DNA from: JANLSO01 sp031362405
Lineage (GTDB): Bacteria > Actinomycetota > Thermoleophilia > Miltoncostaeales > Miltoncostaeaceae
Direction of reading: 5' to 3'
Length of the DNA: 32,109 nt
Assembly (NCBI GenBank): GCA_031362405.1
Contig: JANLSO010000075.1
Coordinates: 1-32,109 of the forward strand
Shown: in pieces, positions 31,608 to 32,109 of the stretch
How positions within the stretch are numbered: position 1 is the stretch's first letter
How the letters are laid out: every line of letters begins with the position of its first letter
The notes under the pieces: model-generated
The model's database searches: none
Told to the model about the DNA's origin: nothing
The model's input: the letters and a program-made list of their open reading frames with translations, nothing else
Program-made: the position numbers and the translations under genes

Positions 31608-32109
31608 ATGAGCGACGCCTGGGCTCTTGAATCGTGGGACTACCTCGAGTCGGCGGCCGACCGGCTCCGGCTGGGTGACCACGTTCGCGCGCTGCTGAAC
31701 AGCACCGCGCGCGAGCTTCAGGTCCAGATCCCGGTCCGGATGGACGACGGCAGCCGCCGCGTCTACACCGGCTACCGCATCCAGCACTCGAATGTCCGTG
31801 GCCCTTTCAAAGGTGGCGTACGCTTTCACCCCGAGGTGAGCCTCGCCGAATCCCGTGCGCTTGCCGCGCTGATGACCTGGAAGACGGCGCTGGTGGACAT
31901 CCCCTACGGCGGAGCGAAGGGCGGCGTGACCTGCGACCCTACGAAAATGTCACGCAAGGAATTGCAGGCGTTGACGCGCGGCCTGACGCAAAAGCTCGAC
32001 ATGGTCCTGGGTATACATCGCGACATCGCGGCCCCCGACGTGGGCACCAACCCGCAGGTCATGGCCTGGATCATGGACGAGTACGGCAAGAAGCACGGCT
32101 ACACGCCGG
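31608..32109 (+). CDS. Glutamate dehydrogenase (Glu/Leu/Phe/Val family), 3' truncated by the window edge
   Basis: The first 167 residues of an amino-acid dehydrogenase. IQHSNVRGPFKGGVRFHPEV (59-78) with the substrate-binding region, MTWKTALVDIPYGGAKGGV with catalytic K104, and RDIAAPDVGTN with D144 are diagnostic of this family. It interconverts glutamate and 2-oxoglutarate using NAD(P). GGGAG at 31599-31603 precedes the ATG. The NAD-binding C-terminal half is beyond the window, so cofactor preference cannot be judged. It has no evident link to the glycerol operon, which runs the other way. Confidence 0.93.
   Translation, partial: MSDAWALESWDYLESAADRLRLGDHVRALLNSTARELQVQIPVRMDDGSRRVYTGYRIQHSNVRGPFKGGVRFHPEVSLAESRALAALMTWKTALVDIPYGGAKGGVTCDPTKMSRKELQALTRGLTQKLDMVLGIHRDIAAPDVGTNPQVMAWIMDEYGKKHGYTP

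Noticed and set aside
1..32109. CRISPR array, tRNA/rRNA, insertion sequence or prophage
   Set aside because: No regularly spaced repeats, RNA-gene signatures, transposase or integrase motifs were seen on either strand.

Overview
The window is high-GC bacterial DNA with gene-dense, overlapping operons, frequent GTG/TTG starts and several genes with no clear ribosome binding site. Together with the family content (DUF305, zf-HC2 anti-sigma factor, BNR-type glycosylhydrolase-like lipoprotein, DhaM with a full enzyme I), this suggests an actinomycete (Actinomycetota), possibly a deep lineage such as Thermoleophilia. The phylum is moderately likely and the class is a guess. No rRNA, tRNA, CRISPR array, transposase or integrase was recognised.

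Left part (1-5.6 kb): a DUF347 membrane protein gene diverges from a tightly overlapping operon encoding a response regulator, a histidine kinase and a FetA/FetB-type ABC transporter. Their shared upstream region carries two pairs of hexamers at an 11-bp period, one facing each way. Downstream lies decayed DNA with a perfect 39-bp palindrome and the frameshifted 3' end of an FtsX-like permease.

Middle part (5.6-19.3 kb): a redox, envelope and metal-stress style region. It holds a CPA2 antiporter, an ECF sigma factor with a zinc-finger anti-sigma factor, a sulfite-oxidase-fold molybdoenzyme with a cytochrome b561-like partner (MsrPQ-like layout), and a DUF305 protein followed by a second two-component system whose start codon lies in the loop of a perfect 18-bp inverted repeat. 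Then come a MarR regulator with a secreted protein, a small membrane protein with a BNR lipoprotein, a relic of a heavy-metal P-type ATPase, an ArsR-DUF2892-MMPL operon, a methyltransferase, and an ArsR(CzrA-like)-CDF pair with an intact alpha-5 metal site and a recognisable operator.

Right part (19.3-29.9 kb, minus strand): one long operon for glycerol and dihydroxyacetone, in the order glpF-dhaK-dhaL-glpK-glpA-glpB-glpC-dhaM. Glycerol enters through GlpF, GlpK makes glycerol-3-phosphate, and the membrane-associated GlpABC oxidises it to DHAP. DhaK/DhaL phosphorylate dihydroxyacetone with phosphate from PEP, delivered by a single 822-residue DhaM carrying EIIA, HPr and complete enzyme I domains. 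Almost every junction overlaps. At glpK/glpA the usual ATGA is ATAA, so glpA has no canonical start codon.

Right edge (29.9-32.1 kb): about 500 bp of apparently non-coding DNA, then relics of a membrane protein and a frameshifted LamG-domain protein, and finally the 5' part of a glutamate dehydrogenase gene that runs off the window.
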